A stretch of DNA of 64,000 bases from JAKAGE01 sp035541415 (GCA_035541415.1 DATKNI010000021.1:18303-82302), one strand, 5' to 3'; shown: positions 16,279-24,743, counted from the stretch's first letter. Translations and numbers: made by a program. Notes: generated from the sequence alone by a model not told the origin.

Positions 16279-17034
16279 ATGGATAAAGGAAAATTATATT
16301 TTTGGATTTTGTTGGATATCGTTCTCGTGCTCATCATTGTTGGTGCGGTATTTTTCGGCGCTCCGGCGCTTATGGCTATGAAAGCTTCGTATCCGCCGGC
16401 GCGGGTGATCACCGTAAGCGCGCAGGGCAAGACGTCGGCGACTCCGGATCTCGCGGAAATTTCTTTCTCGGTGGTTACCCAGGGAACCAATCCCGATACG
16501 CTTACGCAAAATAATGTTGAAAAGATGAATGCCGTCCTCCAGTTCGTAAAGTCGGAGGGCATTTCGGCGAGCGACACCGCGACAACGGGATACGATCTTG
16601 AGCCCACCTATCAATACGACAAAAATTACAACCGCCAGTACATCATCGGCTATCAGTTGACGCAAACGGTGACGCTCAAAATCCACGACTTCACGAAGGT
16701 GGCCCCGGTCTTGGGCGGTCTCGCGCCGCTCGGCGTGAACCAGATCGGCGGCGTGAACTTTACGTTCAACGACCAGGATTCCTTGATCGGACCGGCCCGC
16801 GACCAGGCTATCGCAAAAGCAAAAACGAAGGCGCAGGAAATGGCGGCCGCTTCGGGCGCCACGCTCGGCCCCGTCGTGAACATTGCGGAAAGCGGAGTAA
16901 TTCCGCCGCCGTACTACGATAAGCTCGCGTACGGCATGGGGAGCGCTTTGGCGGCTAACGTTCCAACCCCGAATATCCAGCCCGGCACGCAGGACATTAC
17001 TGACACGGTGACAATCACGTACGCACTGCAATAA
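16279..17034 (+). CDS. SIMPL-domain (DUF541) protein, membrane-anchored
   Basis: A 251-aa protein with one N-terminal membrane helix (FWILLDIVLVLIIVGAVFF, about residues 8-26) and a single SIMPL/DUF541 domain: ITVSAQGKTSATPDLAEISF, TTGYDLEPTY, YQLTQTVTLKI, AIAKAKTKAQEMAAASG and a VTITYAL end. The family includes oxidative-stress proteins and BP26 of Brucella, which forms channels; the function in CPR bacteria is unknown. It starts 17 nt after tpiA and is probably co-transcribed. The start at 16279 is chosen because the 12 residues before it do not fit the anchor. Confidence 0.85.
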   Translation: MDKGKLYFWILLDIVLVLIIVGAVFFGAPALMAMKASYPPARVITVSAQGKTSATPDLAEISFSVVTQGTNPDTLTQNNVEKMNAVLQFVKSEGISASDTATTGYDLEPTYQYDKNYNRQYIIGYQLTQTVTLKIHDFTKVAPVLGGLAPLGVNQIGGVNFTFNDQDSLIGPARDQAIAKAKTKAQEMAAASGATLGPVVNIAESGVIPPPYYDKLAYGMGSALAANVPTPNIQPGTQDITDTVTITYALQ

Positions 17035-17043
17035 ATCATCGCC

Positions 17044-17670
17044 ATGAACCGAAAAGATTGGACAGCGATCCTCATCATTGGCGGCGGCGTCGGCTTGCTC
17101 ATCCAGCCGATCCTCGCCAACAACATCCCGGCGCAATATCTGCCGTATCTCACGGCGCCCGCGCGCATCGGCATCTTTGTTTTCTTCCTGCTCTTTGCGC
17201 CGCTTGCGCTCGCGATAGCGCGGGCCGTGAGCCGTTGGATAAAAAGCTTATACCAATTCGCCGAGTTTGCAGCGGTGGGGACCCTGAACAGCTTTATCGA
17301 CGTCGGCGTTCTCAATCTGGAAACGTTTTTCTACGGCGGCGTTGTCGGCACCGCGCTCTTCGCCGCATTCAAAGCGGTCTCATTCCTCTGCGCGACGACA
17401 AACAGTTTCCTTTGGAACAAATATTGGACGTTCAATTCCACGGAGAAGGCGACCGCCGGACAAGTGGGCGGATTTTATAGCATAGCGATCGTCGGCTGGG
17501 TGCTGAACGTCGGCGCGGCAACGTTCGTGAAAGCGATCGGTCCAGCCGACTCGCATGTGTGGGTGAATATCGTCGCTCCGGTTGCCGGCATCGCTGTTTC
17601 TTTTGCGTGGAACTTTATCGGTTACAAATATTGGGTTTTCAAGAAGAAGGAAACACTCCCGGCCGCCTAG
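17044..17670 (+). CDS. GtrA-like membrane protein
   Basis: A 208-aa polytopic protein. The C-terminal part (about residues 72-200) is a GtrA-type domain: FAEFAAVGTLNSFIDVGVLN at its start, CATTNSFLWNKYWTF in the middle and AWNFIGYKYWVFKKK at the end. GtrA proteins are thought to move undecaprenyl-linked sugars across the membrane. An added N-terminal region of about 70 residues has two further helices (WTAILIIGGGVGLLIQPIL, IGIFVFFLLFAPLALAIA). It follows the SIMPL gene by 9 nt. Confidence 0.85.
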   Translation: MNRKDWTAILIIGGGVGLLIQPILANNIPAQYLPYLTAPARIGIFVFFLLFAPLALAIARAVSRWIKSLYQFAEFAAVGTLNSFIDVGVLNLETFFYGGVVGTALFAAFKAVSFLCATTNSFLWNKYWTFNSTEKATAGQVGGFYSIAIVGWVLNVGAATFVKAIGPADSHVWVNIVAPVAGIAVSFAWNFIGYKYWVFKKKETLPAA

Positions 17671-17717
17671 GTCGTTCGGCGCTTGCAATTTTCCGAAAGC
17701 CCTGCTATAATAGGTTA

Positions 17718-17802
17718 CGAATGAGTGTGAGTGTGCTTATTTATTAAAGAACACATTCCCTCCGTTCTATTTGACCAAAGAGGCCCCTCACGGGGCTTTT
17801 TT
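17718..17802 (+). ncRNA. Putative small RNA, about 85 nt
   Basis: A complete transcription unit without a normal gene: TTGCAA (17683-17688), a 17-nt spacer, TATAAT (17706-17711), and an intrinsic terminator with stem GCCCC / GGGGC (17783-17796) and TTTTTT. It holds only an 8-codon ORF (ATG 17721, MSVSVLIY), which could be a leader peptide or chance. The 5' GAATG can pair with CATTC in the middle of the transcript. Confidence 0.55.
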
Positions 17803-17849
17803 GGTTGCATTTTTCGGTTTTTGTACAACTCGCCTGCATAAAAATCTGG

Positions 17850-17972
17850 TATACTACTCATGGAGCAGCTGGAGAGCACTCGTTCAATATCAAATAGAAC
17901 CGGAGGTCACCACAGCCGCTCCGCCCAGCACTTTGGGAGACGCACGAGTTTTGGGCGGAGCGGCCGTTTTTA
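17850..17972 (+). promoter_or_regulatory. murB leader with intrinsic terminator/attenuator
   Basis: An extended -10 promoter (TGG-TATACT, 17850-17855) precedes a leader of about 110 nt. It ends in a 13-bp perfect stem, GCCGCTCCGCCCA (17915-17927) with TGGGCGGAGCGGC (17952-17964), followed by a T-rich tract that runs to within a few bases of the murB ATG at 17978. A terminator placed directly at the start of its own gene suggests attenuation. No known riboswitch or T-box motif was recognised. Confidence 0.55.
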
Positions 17973-17977
17973 TTTCA

Positions 17978-18952
17978 ATGGGAAAAACATTCCAGGAAGG
18001 AATTCCTCTCGCAAACTACAGCCATTACAAAATCGGCGGGCCAGCCCGTTATTTTTTTAATGCAACAACGGAACAAGAAATCGCGTGGGCGATCAAAGAA
18101 GCCAAAAAGCGCCGCGTCAACGTTTTCATTTTGGGCGGCGGCACCAATCTCTTGATGAGCGACCGCGGCTTTGACGGGCTCGTGATCCGCCCCGACGTGA
18201 GGACGCTCACGGCAAAGGGGACGACGGTGCGGGTGGGCGCCGGCGTTCTCATGGCCGACCTCCTTGATTTCACCGTGAAGAAATCGCTTGCCGGATTCGA
18301 ATGGGCGGGCGGATTGCCGGGGACGCTCGGCGGCGCCGTGCGCGGAAACGCCGGGTGCTTCGGCGGGGAAATCAAAGACGCCATCGTCTCGGTGCGGAGC
18401 CTCGATACCAAAACCATGAAGATCATAAAGCGGTCGGCGAGGGCATGCCGATTTGCCTACCGCACGAGCATCTTCAAAGAAAAAAACGGGCGCGAAATTA
18501 TTCTCGATGCCACGTTCAAGCTTGCAAAAGGCAATGCGCGCGCGATCGCAACGAGCATCAAGGAAAAAATCGCCTACCGCGCAAAGCACCATCCGCTGGA
18601 ACATCCGAACATCGGCAGCACGTTCAAAAATATTCCTTTGCACGCGATCCATAAAAAGGGAAGCAAGGAATTTGCGGCGGCGATCGCGTCCGCAAAACTG
18701 GTCTTCCACGGCTCGGAATTTTCCGTGAAGATGGATCCGTTCCCGGTGATTTCCGCGGCGAAGCTCATCGGCGAAGCGGGCCTGCGCGGCGTGAGCTTCG
18801 GCGGCGCGATGATTTCGCCCAAGCATCCCAATTTCATCGTGAACGTCCTCGGCGCGAACGCGGAAGACGTGATGGTGCTCATCAATCTTGCGAAGACAAG
18901 AGTCGGGGAGCGATTTGGTGTAGAATTAGAAGAGGAGGTGCAGATCCTCTAG
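17978..18952 (+). CDS. murB: UDP-N-acetylenolpyruvoylglucosamine reductase
   Basis: FAD enzyme making UDP-MurNAc, second committed step of peptidoglycan precursor synthesis. The 324-aa protein has NYSHYKIGGPARYFF, the FAD-binding VFILGGGTNLLM, GFEWAGGLPGTLGGAVRGNAG and the late motifs NIGSTFKN and GEAGLRGVSFGGAMIS ending in HPNFIVN. The start MGKTFQEGIPL at 17978 is chosen because the open frame upstream reads through a promoter and terminator hairpin. Cytoplasmic. The unusual leader is annotated separately. Confidence 0.95.
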   Translation: MGKTFQEGIPLANYSHYKIGGPARYFFNATTEQEIAWAIKEAKKRRVNVFILGGGTNLLMSDRGFDGLVIRPDVRTLTAKGTTVRVGAGVLMADLLDFTVKKSLAGFEWAGGLPGTLGGAVRGNAGCFGGEIKDAIVSVRSLDTKTMKIIKRSARACRFAYRTSIFKEKNGREIILDATFKLAKGNARAIATSIKEKIAYRAKHHPLEHPNIGSTFKNIPLHAIHKKGSKEFAAAIASAKLVFHGSEFSVKMDPFPVISAAKLIGEAGLRGVSFGGAMISPKHPNFIVNVLGANAEDVMVLINLAKTRVGERFGVELEEEVQIL

Positions 18953-18995
18953 CAACGGCAGCCGGAATGCTCCGTACTATAAACCAACAAAAACC

Positions 18996-19331
18996 ATGAA
19001 AATCAACATCACCAAAACAAGCGATTTGACCCCGTCCCTCATGACCTATATCGAAGACAAGCTCGGCGGCCTCGCCAAGTTCGTCAAGCATTTTGACGAA
19101 ACCGGCGAAGCGGAAATCTGGCTTGAGATTTCGCGCACGACGGAGCACCACCGCAAAGGAAACGTATTCAAAGCGGCGGCCGACCTCCGGCTTCCCAAAA
19201 AAATTTTGCGCGCGGAAGAATATGCCGAAGACATTCGTGTGGCGATCGATCGCGCGCGCAATACGCTGCATCTCGAGATAGAAAAATACAAAACAAAATT
19301 GGAAAAGCCGCGCCGCGAGCAGAGAAAATAA
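18996..19331 (+). CDS. hpf: Short ribosome hibernation-promoting factor (HPF/RaiA family)
   Basis: A 111-aa protein of the sigma-54 modulation/RaiA family, which binds the 30S decoding region in starved cells. It starts MKINITKTSDLTPSL, has the family features YIEDKLGGLAKFV and EEYAEDIRVAIDRARNTLHLEIEKYK, and a basic tail. It lacks the C-terminal dimerisation domain of long HPF, so it is the short form. It lies 43 nt after murB, with a TACTAT box in between. Confidence 0.9.
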   Translation: MKINITKTSDLTPSLMTYIEDKLGGLAKFVKHFDETGEAEIWLEISRTTEHHRKGNVFKAAADLRLPKKILRAEEYAEDIRVAIDRARNTLHLEIEKYKTKLEKPRREQRK

Positions 19332-19358
19332 TTTTTCATCGAGCGATCGACTCGCGAG

Positions 19359-19367
19359 TTATCCACA
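19359..19367 (+). other. DnaA-box match (TTATCCACA)
   Basis: Perfect match to the DnaA box consensus TTATNCACA, 24 nt after the hpf stop, flanked by two copies of ACTCGCGA. It may be a DnaA-regulated site rather than an origin, since no cluster of boxes is present. Confidence 0.4.
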
Positions 19368-19497
19368 GCACTCGCGAATTTTATTTTCTATACTGAATGT
19401 ATAGGTAAATTTTCGAACTGCGAGGCCACGCGCCCGGTTTGAAAAAATAATTGGGGTGGTCGGCAACCCAATCAAATCAAAAATTAAAAAAACCGTC

Positions 19498-19575
19498 ATG
19501 GCCAAGAAAAAGAAGGCTGCGAAGAAGCGCAAGACGACGAAGAAGAAAGCAAAGAAGTCGAAGCGCCGCAGATAG
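19498..19575 (+). CDS. Lysine/arginine-rich 25-aa microprotein
   Basis: A 25-residue ORF consisting almost entirely of Lys, Arg, Ala, Thr and Ser (starts MAKKKKAAKKRK, ends KKSKRRR). The composition resembles the tails of bacterial histone H1-like proteins or a nucleic-acid-binding peptide. It is immediately followed by a strong terminator, and a TATACT box about 100 nt upstream could start the transcript. No Shine-Dalgarno is evident. It lies just upstream of secA. It could also be the visible ORF of a small RNA, but the strict use of basic residues without a stop makes a real peptide more likely. Confidence 0.55.
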   Translation: MAKKKKAAKKRKTTKKKAKKSKRRR

Positions 19576-19585
19576 CATTGACTTG

Positions 19586-19621
19586 AAAATGTCCCGGAGC
19601 AATCCGGGACATTTTGTTTTT
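19586..19621 (+). terminator. Strong intrinsic terminator after the microprotein
   Basis: 13-bp perfect stem AAAATGTCCCGGA / TCCGGGACATTTT with a GCAA loop, then GTTTTT. It insulates secA from upstream transcription. Confidence 0.92.
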
Positions 19622-19649
19622 GCGGCTTCTCCAAAAGCTTGGAATGCGG

Positions 19650-19655
19650 TATAAT
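19650..19655 (+). promoter_or_regulatory. TATAAT -10 box, leaderless start for secA
   Basis: Perfect TATAAT with exactly 6 nt to ATG 19662. It decides the secA start: the two in-frame ATG codons further upstream lie in or before this box. Confidence 0.6.
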
Positions 19656-19661
19656 ATGCCC

Positions 19662-22385
19662 ATGTTCGACGCCTTCAAAAAGATCTTTGCCGGCAACACG
19701 CTGGCCGCCTTGGAAAGCATGGTGGTCGAGATTAATGCACGCGAACCGGAGATCGAAAAGCTTGCCGATGCCGAATTGCACGAGCGGAGCGCCGCCCTCA
19801 AAGCGCGGCTTGCGCCGAAAGCCGAAGGTGAAGCGCCGGAGGCGTCGCTCGACGATATCCTGCCCGAAGCGTTTGCTCTCGTGCGGGAAGCGGCCCGCCG
19901 CACGCTCGGCCAGCGTCCGTTCGACGTCCAGCTCATGGGCGGCATCGCGCTCCACCAGGGGAAGGTCGCCGAAATGATGACGGGCGAAGGCAAAACGCTT
20001 TCCGCCGTCGCGCCGACGTATCTGAACGCGCTTACCGGCAAGGGCGCGCACGTCGTCACCGTGAACGAATATCTTGCGCGCCGCGACACCGTTTGGATGG
20101 GGCAGGTGTATCGCATGCTTGGCTTGAGCGTGGCGTGCATCGTCCCGGGCGCCGCCTTCCGGTATGATCCCGAATGGAAAGTTCCCGAAGAAGAAGAAAA
20201 GAGCGTCGAAAAAGAAGTTGATGCGACCGGCAGCTTTCTCGTTCAGCAGGACTTTCTCAAGCCGATCAGCCGCCGAGAAGCGTACCTGGCCGATATCACG
20301 TACGGCACCAACCATGAGTTCGGTTTTGACTATTTGCGCGACAACCTGGCGTATTCCGTCGAAGCCCAGGTCCAGCGCGGCCACCACTATGCGATCATCG
20401 ACGAAGTCGACAGCATCTTGATCGACGAAGCGCGAACGCCGCTCATTATTGCGGCTCCCGACACCCAGTCGAGCGATTTTTACAAAACATTCGCGCGCGT
20501 AGCGTCGCACCTCGTGAAAGACGAGGACTACGACGTCGACGAAAAGCGCAAAAGCGTTTCGATCACGGATGCCGGCGTGGAAAAAGTGGAGACAATGATC
20601 GGCGTGCAGAACATCTATGCGCCCGAACATATCCGCCTCGTCCATTATCTCGAAGAAAGCGTGAAAGCGCACGCATTATTCCATCGCGACAAAGATTACG
20701 TCGTGAAGAACGACGAAGTGATCATCGTCGATGAATTCACCGGCCGATTGCTCATGGGGCGCCGCTACCAAGCCGGCCTCCACCAGGCGATCGAAGCAAA
20801 AGAAGGCGTCCGCGTGAAAGAGGAATCGCGCACGTATGGAAAAATTTCCATCCAAAATTATTTCCGCATGTATGCGAAGATCGGCGGCATGACGGGGACT
20901 GCCCAAACGTCGGCGGAAGAATTTTATAAGGTATACGACCTCGAGGTTGAAAGCATCCCGCCCAACCGTCCTTTGGCGCGCAAGGACATGAATGATCTCA
21001 TCTATAAGAACGCTGCGGCGAAAATCAAAGCAATCGTGAAGGAAGTGCGCGAGCGCCAGCAAAACGGCCAGCCGGTATTGCTCGGCACAACGTCCATCGC
21101 AAAGAACGAAATCATTTCAGCCGCGCTCGCTGCGGATAACATCAAGCACGAAGTGCTGAACGCCAAGAATAACGAGCGCGAAGGCGCCATCATCGCGCAA
21201 GCCGGCCGGCTGGGAGCCGTCACGGTTGCGACGAACGTTGCCGGCCGCGGCGTGGACATTCTTCTCGGCGGCAATCCGCCCGACAAAGCGGAAGCCGAAC
21301 AAGTTCGCGCCAAAGGCGGCTTGCACGTGATCGGCACGGATCGCCACGAAGCGCGGCGCATTGATAACCAGCTGCGCGGACGCGCCGGCCGCCAGGGCGA
21401 CCCGGGCTCGTCGCAGTTCTTCCTTTCGCTCGAAGATGACCTCCTTCGCATTTTCGGCGGCGATCGCATCAAGAGCATGATGGAGCGCCTCGATCTGCCC
21501 GAAGACCAGCCGATCGAATTTGGGATGGTGACCAAGGCTGTCGCCCAGGCCCAGGAAAAGGTGGAAGGCGCGAACTTCGACCTTCGCAAGCACCTCCTCG
21601 ATTACGATGACGTTCTCAATAAGCAGCGCGGCGCCATTTATAAAAAGCGCCAGGAGCTGCTCGGCATTATGAATAAAGAGGAGCTTGCAGGCATGATTCG
21701 GGATGCCGCGACGGCTTATTTTGATGGGGCGATTGCGCCGCAGATCGGCGAATCTGCCCCTGTGGATTATGGTGATGGCGGTGGCGGCAGCGATGGCGGC
21801 GGCAGTGAAAAGACTCCCTTGGGCCAGCAAAAATTGTATGGGGCGGCGCTCGTCCAAAAGATATTCCAGGACGCCCAGATCGTAAAACCCGAAGAGGCGT
21901 CGTCGCTTCAGTCAGAAGAAGATTTTCGGAAGGCGATTGATGAGCAGAGCGAGAAGGTTGCGGATCATCCGCTCGCAAAAAACCAGATGCTCGGCATCCT
22001 CGACATGCTGTGGATGACAAACCTCGAAGACCTCGACGCGGTCCAGGAGTCGGTTGGCTTGCGCGCCTACGGCCAGCGCGACCCGCTTGTTGAATACCGG
22101 CAGGAATCAAGCCGGCTCTTCAAGGCGTTTTGGAATAATTTTGACGCGTGGATTTTTATGAACATTTTCAAACTCCTCACGATGAATTCGTCGGCGGGGG
22201 TGGCGGCCGCTCCGGTTGTCGTTGCGAGCGGAACCGCGAATGCGGCGCACCACGACATCGGGCGCAATGATCGGTGCCCGTGCGGCAGCGGGAAGAAATG
22301 GAAGAAGTGCGGACTGCTGAATACGGCCGAACACCAGAAGAACATGGCGAGTGGCGGTCGCAAACACGAAGTCACTGGCGGATAG
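19662..22385 (+). CDS. secA: SecA, preprotein translocase ATPase
   Basis: Motor of the Sec export pathway. The 907-aa protein has Walker A (MMTGEGKT, about residue 105), YGTNHEFGFDYLRDN, the DEAD motif variant AIIDEVDSILIDEART, the preprotein cross-linking domain, the second RecA fold (TNVAGRGVDI, DNQLRGRAGRQGDPGSSQFF), and the C-terminal zinc/SecB-type tail NDRCPCGSGKKWKKC. A charged insertion (VPEEEEKSVEKEVD, about 170-185) and a Gly/Ser-rich stretch near residue 705 (GDGGGGSDGGGS) are lineage-specific loops. The gene is probably leaderless and is followed directly by the kinase-like gene. Confidence 0.97.
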   Translation: MFDAFKKIFAGNTLAALESMVVEINAREPEIEKLADAELHERSAALKARLAPKAEGEAPEASLDDILPEAFALVREAARRTLGQRPFDVQLMGGIALHQGKVAEMMTGEGKTLSAVAPTYLNALTGKGAHVVTVNEYLARRDTVWMGQVYRMLGLSVACIVPGAAFRYDPEWKVPEEEEKSVEKEVDATGSFLVQQDFLKPISRREAYLADITYGTNHEFGFDYLRDNLAYSVEAQVQRGHHYAIIDEVDSILIDEARTPLIIAAPDTQSSDFYKTFARVASHLVKDEDYDVDEKRKSVSITDAGVEKVETMIGVQNIYAPEHIRLVHYLEESVKAHALFHRDKDYVVKNDEVIIVDEFTGRLLMGRRYQAGLHQAIEAKEGVRVKEESRTYGKISIQNYFRMYAKIGGMTGTAQTSAEEFYKVYDLEVESIPPNRPLARKDMNDLIYKNAAAKIKAIVKEVRERQQNGQPVLLGTTSIAKNEIISAALAADNIKHEVLNAKNNEREGAIIAQAGRLGAVTVATNVAGRGVDILLGGNPPDKAEAEQVRAKGGLHVIGTDRHEARRIDNQLRGRAGRQGDPGSSQFFLSLEDDLLRIFGGDRIKSMMERLDLPEDQPIEFGMVTKAVAQAQEKVEGANFDLRKHLLDYDDVLNKQRGAIYKKRQELLGIMNKEELAGMIRDAATAYFDGAIAPQIGESAPVDYGDGGGGSDGGGSEKTPLGQQKLYGAALVQKIFQDAQIVKPEEASSLQSEEDFRKAIDEQSEKVADHPLAKNQMLGILDMLWMTNLEDLDAVQESVGLRAYGQRDPLVEYRQESSRLFKAFWNNFDAWIFMNIFKLLTMNSSAGVAAAPVVVASGTANAAHHDIGRNDRCPCGSGKKWKKCGLLNTAEHQKNMASGGRKHEVTGG

Positions 22386-22386
22386 C

Positions 22387-22935
22387 ATGGTTATTGGAAT
22401 CACCGGGCATCCTGCATCAGGGAAAGATTCGGCGGCTGATTTTTTTGCCGCCAAAGGGTTCCAGACGCTTTCGGGTGGCAATGTCTTGCGTGAGATGATG
22501 CATCGTGAGGGGCTTTCCGTCGACCGGACGAGCATGCGCGAATTTACAAAGAGAATGCGCACGCAAAGAGGGAACGCATTCCCAGCCGAAGAAATCGCCA
22601 GCCAGATTACGGAACAAAACACCGTCATCTCGGGATTGAGAAATCTGGCAGAACTTGAGATTTTCCGCAAAAAATTCGGCAGTAATTTTATTTTGCTTGC
22701 CATAGATGCCGATGTAGAGGTGCGCTATGAGCGCGTGCTTGGGAGAAAGCGGGCGGGGGATGATCTCACGCTTGAGCGCTTCAAAGAAGAAGAAGACGCG
22801 GAACGCATGGAGCCGTCCGGAAGCCACGAAGTGGACCGCGTGATTGCCGTCGCGGACCACGTCATCAAAAACAACGGCACGAGGGAAGAATTTTTTGAGA
22901 AGCTCGGATTATTTTTGGAAAATATCCCGCGATAA
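22387..22935 (+). CDS. UPF0200-like P-loop kinase
   Basis: A 182-aa P-loop protein that starts VIGITGHPASGKDSAADFF (Walker A GHPASGKD at about residues 6-13). The body matches the pattern of the UPF0200/AAA_18 dephospho-CoA-kinase-like family: SGGNVLREMM, VISGLRNLAELEIFRKKFG, FILLAIDADVEVRYERVLGRKR and an ADHVIKNNGT end. Members are nucleotide or small-molecule kinases of unknown substrate, best known from Archaea. It starts 1 nt after the secA stop and must be co-transcribed. The start at 22387 is preferred because earlier ATGs lie within secA and give a non-conserved lead. Confidence 0.8.
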   Translation: MVIGITGHPASGKDSAADFFAAKGFQTLSGGNVLREMMHREGLSVDRTSMREFTKRMRTQRGNAFPAEEIASQITEQNTVISGLRNLAELEIFRKKFGSNFILLAIDADVEVRYERVLGRKRAGDDLTLERFKEEEDAERMEPSGSHEVDRVIAVADHVIKNNGTREEFFEKLGLFLENIPR

Positions 22936-23031
22936 TTTTTTTGCGTCATAACTTCTGCATAACATGGGGATCTAATTCAGAGTTGGATTTTTTAAACGCG
23001 TTATTTGCTAGGAAAATCAAGTAGTAAAAAA

Positions 23032-23052
23032 TTATCCACATGCTGTGGATTA
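23032..23052 (+). other. Inverted DnaA-box-like pair
   Basis: TTATCCACA, a 3-nt spacer, and TGTGGATTA form an inverted repeat inside the 243-bp gap before the sigma gene. The rest of the gap is AT-rich and holds TTGACG (about 23067) and GTATAACC (about 23135) as promoter candidates, and a small CTGGT / ACCAG hairpin near 23143-23159. Confidence 0.45.
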
Positions 23053-23178
23053 GCGGCCTGGATTTTTTGACGAAACCTCGCGGCAGACGCTATCGTTATA
23101 CCAAGCACGGTTGATTTCTGCCTTCAGATAACGCGGTATAACCCTGGTAACAAAAACCAGATCTGTGCGTACTTACTT

Positions 23179-23742
23179 ATGGATCTCACCACTTTGAAGA
23201 AAGACAAGCTTACCCAGCTCGCCCTTAAAATGAAAAAGGGGGACCGCCGTGCGGCGTCGGAGCTTTACGACGATCTTATGCCCAAGGTTTTTGGGTTTCT
23301 CTTTACGAGGACCGGAAAACGCGAGATTGCCGAAGATCTCTCGCAGGACATCTTCGTGAAACTCGTGGAAAAGGTGGATAGTTTTGACGAAAAGCGGGGC
23401 AAGTTTACGGTGTGGTTCTGGCAGATGGTCCGTCACGTTTTGATCGACCATTACCGCCAAAAAAAGGAAACGCCATTCTCGGTGTTCGAGGAAGAGACCG
23501 TTGCCACGATGGCAATTACGGAATTCCCGGATTTCGACCATAAACTGCGCTATGAGCAGCTCAAGGATTTCCTGCGGACGCTCACCGACGACGAACGTCA
23601 GCTGTTTGAACTTCGCTATGTCGCAGAATTGCCGTACAAGGAGATCGCGACGATGCTCGAACGGTCCGAAGGGTCGCTCCGCGTGGCCGTCTTGCGCGTC
23701 AAAGAGAAAATTAAGAAAGAGTTCAGGCATCAGGAGATTTAA
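23179..23742 (+). CDS. Sigma-70 family (ECF-type) RNA polymerase sigma factor, first of three
   Basis: A 187-aa sigma factor with region 2 (ASELYDDLMPKVFGFLF, AEDLSQDIFVKLVEKV, WFWQMVRHVLIDHYRQKK) and region 4 (LTDDERQLFELRYVAELPYKEIATMLERSEGSLRVAVLRVKEKI). It has no region 1.1 or 3, so it is of ECF type. The downstream DUF5667 membrane protein, 36 nt away, is the probable regulator or target. The upstream 243-bp gap with an inverted DnaA-box-like pair is unusually long for this compact genome. Confidence 0.92.
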   Translation: MDLTTLKKDKLTQLALKMKKGDRRAASELYDDLMPKVFGFLFTRTGKREIAEDLSQDIFVKLVEKVDSFDEKRGKFTVWFWQMVRHVLIDHYRQKKETPFSVFEEETVATMAITEFPDFDHKLRYEQLKDFLRTLTDDERQLFELRYVAELPYKEIATMLERSEGSLRVAVLRVKEKIKKEFRHQEI

Positions 23743-23778
23743 TATTTTTTTAATAAATCCAGCTCTGGATTTACAACC

Positions 23779-24702
23779 ATGAAAAACGATTTCAAAAAAT
23801 TACTGCATCCAGACCGCGATTTTGCGGCGGAAGCCAAGGAGCGATACTTGGCTGCTTTTGATGCGCGCCACGGGACGCGGCCGGAAGCCGTTCGCCGCGC
23901 GCCGCACGCATGGGCCAAAGTTCTGATCGCCGCCGCCGCGTGCGCCGCAATCATGATGAGCGTGTCCGCATATGCCGACACGGCGAATGTTGCAGCCGAT
24001 AATCCGCTGTATCCTTTGAAACGCTTGAGCGAGAATGTCCGCCTCGCGCTCGCTCCGCAGGGCGAGCAAGCCGAGATCCAGGTTTCGCTTGCCGACCGCC
24101 GGGCGAACGAGATCGAAGATCTTTCTGTGCGCAAGCCCACGAGCACGATCATTGCCAAACTCTCACTCGATCTTCAGGACGCCGTGAGCAGCTCGCTTGG
24201 CGACGTTCAAGATGAAAATGGCAATAATGATGATAACGGCAATGGCAATCGCGATGGCGACCACACCCATCCTGTAATAACGAGCGCTTTAAATGCAAGC
24301 GGTACGGCAACGGGAACGGCGGTGTCGTCCGCGACCGCGATGGCAACGAGCGGCGCTTCCCGTGACGCCGAAAATAATACCGAAGGAAATCACGGCCGCG
24401 GGAATGTGAGTACAAGCGCCCAGGGATCGAACTCCGATTTGCACGATTCGCATGGACGAGCGGCTCTCACCGTGTGCCGCGGCGTTTCCGCACTGCTCGT
24501 CCACTCATTGCATGCGCGGTCCGACATTTTTGGCAACGTCCAATTGCTGAGCCGCCTCGAAGCGCGCTGCGGCGATATCGCGAACGGCAGCACCACGACG
24601 GCTGCGGCGACAAGCTCCTTGAACGTCGGAGCGACGACGACCGCCACCACGTCCATAATCATTGTTCCCCATGGCAGATTGATTCCGGGACTTCACCTCT
24701 GA
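23779..24702 (+). CDS. DUF5667 membrane protein, probable partner of the sigma factor
   Basis: A 307-aa protein: about 45 cytoplasmic residues, one membrane helix or signal segment (WAKVLIAAAACAAIMMSVSAYA, about 46-67), then a DUF5667 domain (NPLYPLKRLSENVRLAL, IQVSLADRRANEIEDL, about 75-115), and a long Asn/Asp/Ser/Thr-rich low-complexity stretch (about 145-230). Two cysteines (CRGV, RCGD) flank a helical C-terminal segment. DUF5667 proteins commonly follow sigma factor genes and may be anti-sigma factors; here this is inferred from adjacency. Near the stop a TATCGT box starts the next gene. Confidence 0.8.
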   Translation: MKNDFKKLLHPDRDFAAEAKERYLAAFDARHGTRPEAVRRAPHAWAKVLIAAAACAAIMMSVSAYADTANVAADNPLYPLKRLSENVRLALAPQGEQAEIQVSLADRRANEIEDLSVRKPTSTIIAKLSLDLQDAVSSSLGDVQDENGNNDDNGNGNRDGDHTHPVITSALNASGTATGTAVSSATAMATSGASRDAENNTEGNHGRGNVSTSAQGSNSDLHDSHGRAALTVCRGVSALLVHSLHARSDIFGNVQLLSRLEARCGDIANGSTTTAAATSSLNVGATTTATTSIIIVPHGRLIPGLHL

Positions 24703-24743
24703 TCTGATTTGTTTTCCCGCCGAATTCTGGTATCGTAGGTTGC

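Noticed and set aside
17915..17964. Resemblance of the murB leader to an Alu-like or tRNA-like sequence (CCCAGCACTTTGGGAG)
   Set aside because: The match is short and explained by the inverted repeat; no tRNA T-loop or cloverleaf can be formed.
17860..18060. 66-codon frame overlapping the murB leader and start
   Set aside because: It runs through the terminator stem and overlaps murB in another frame; composition is not protein-like.
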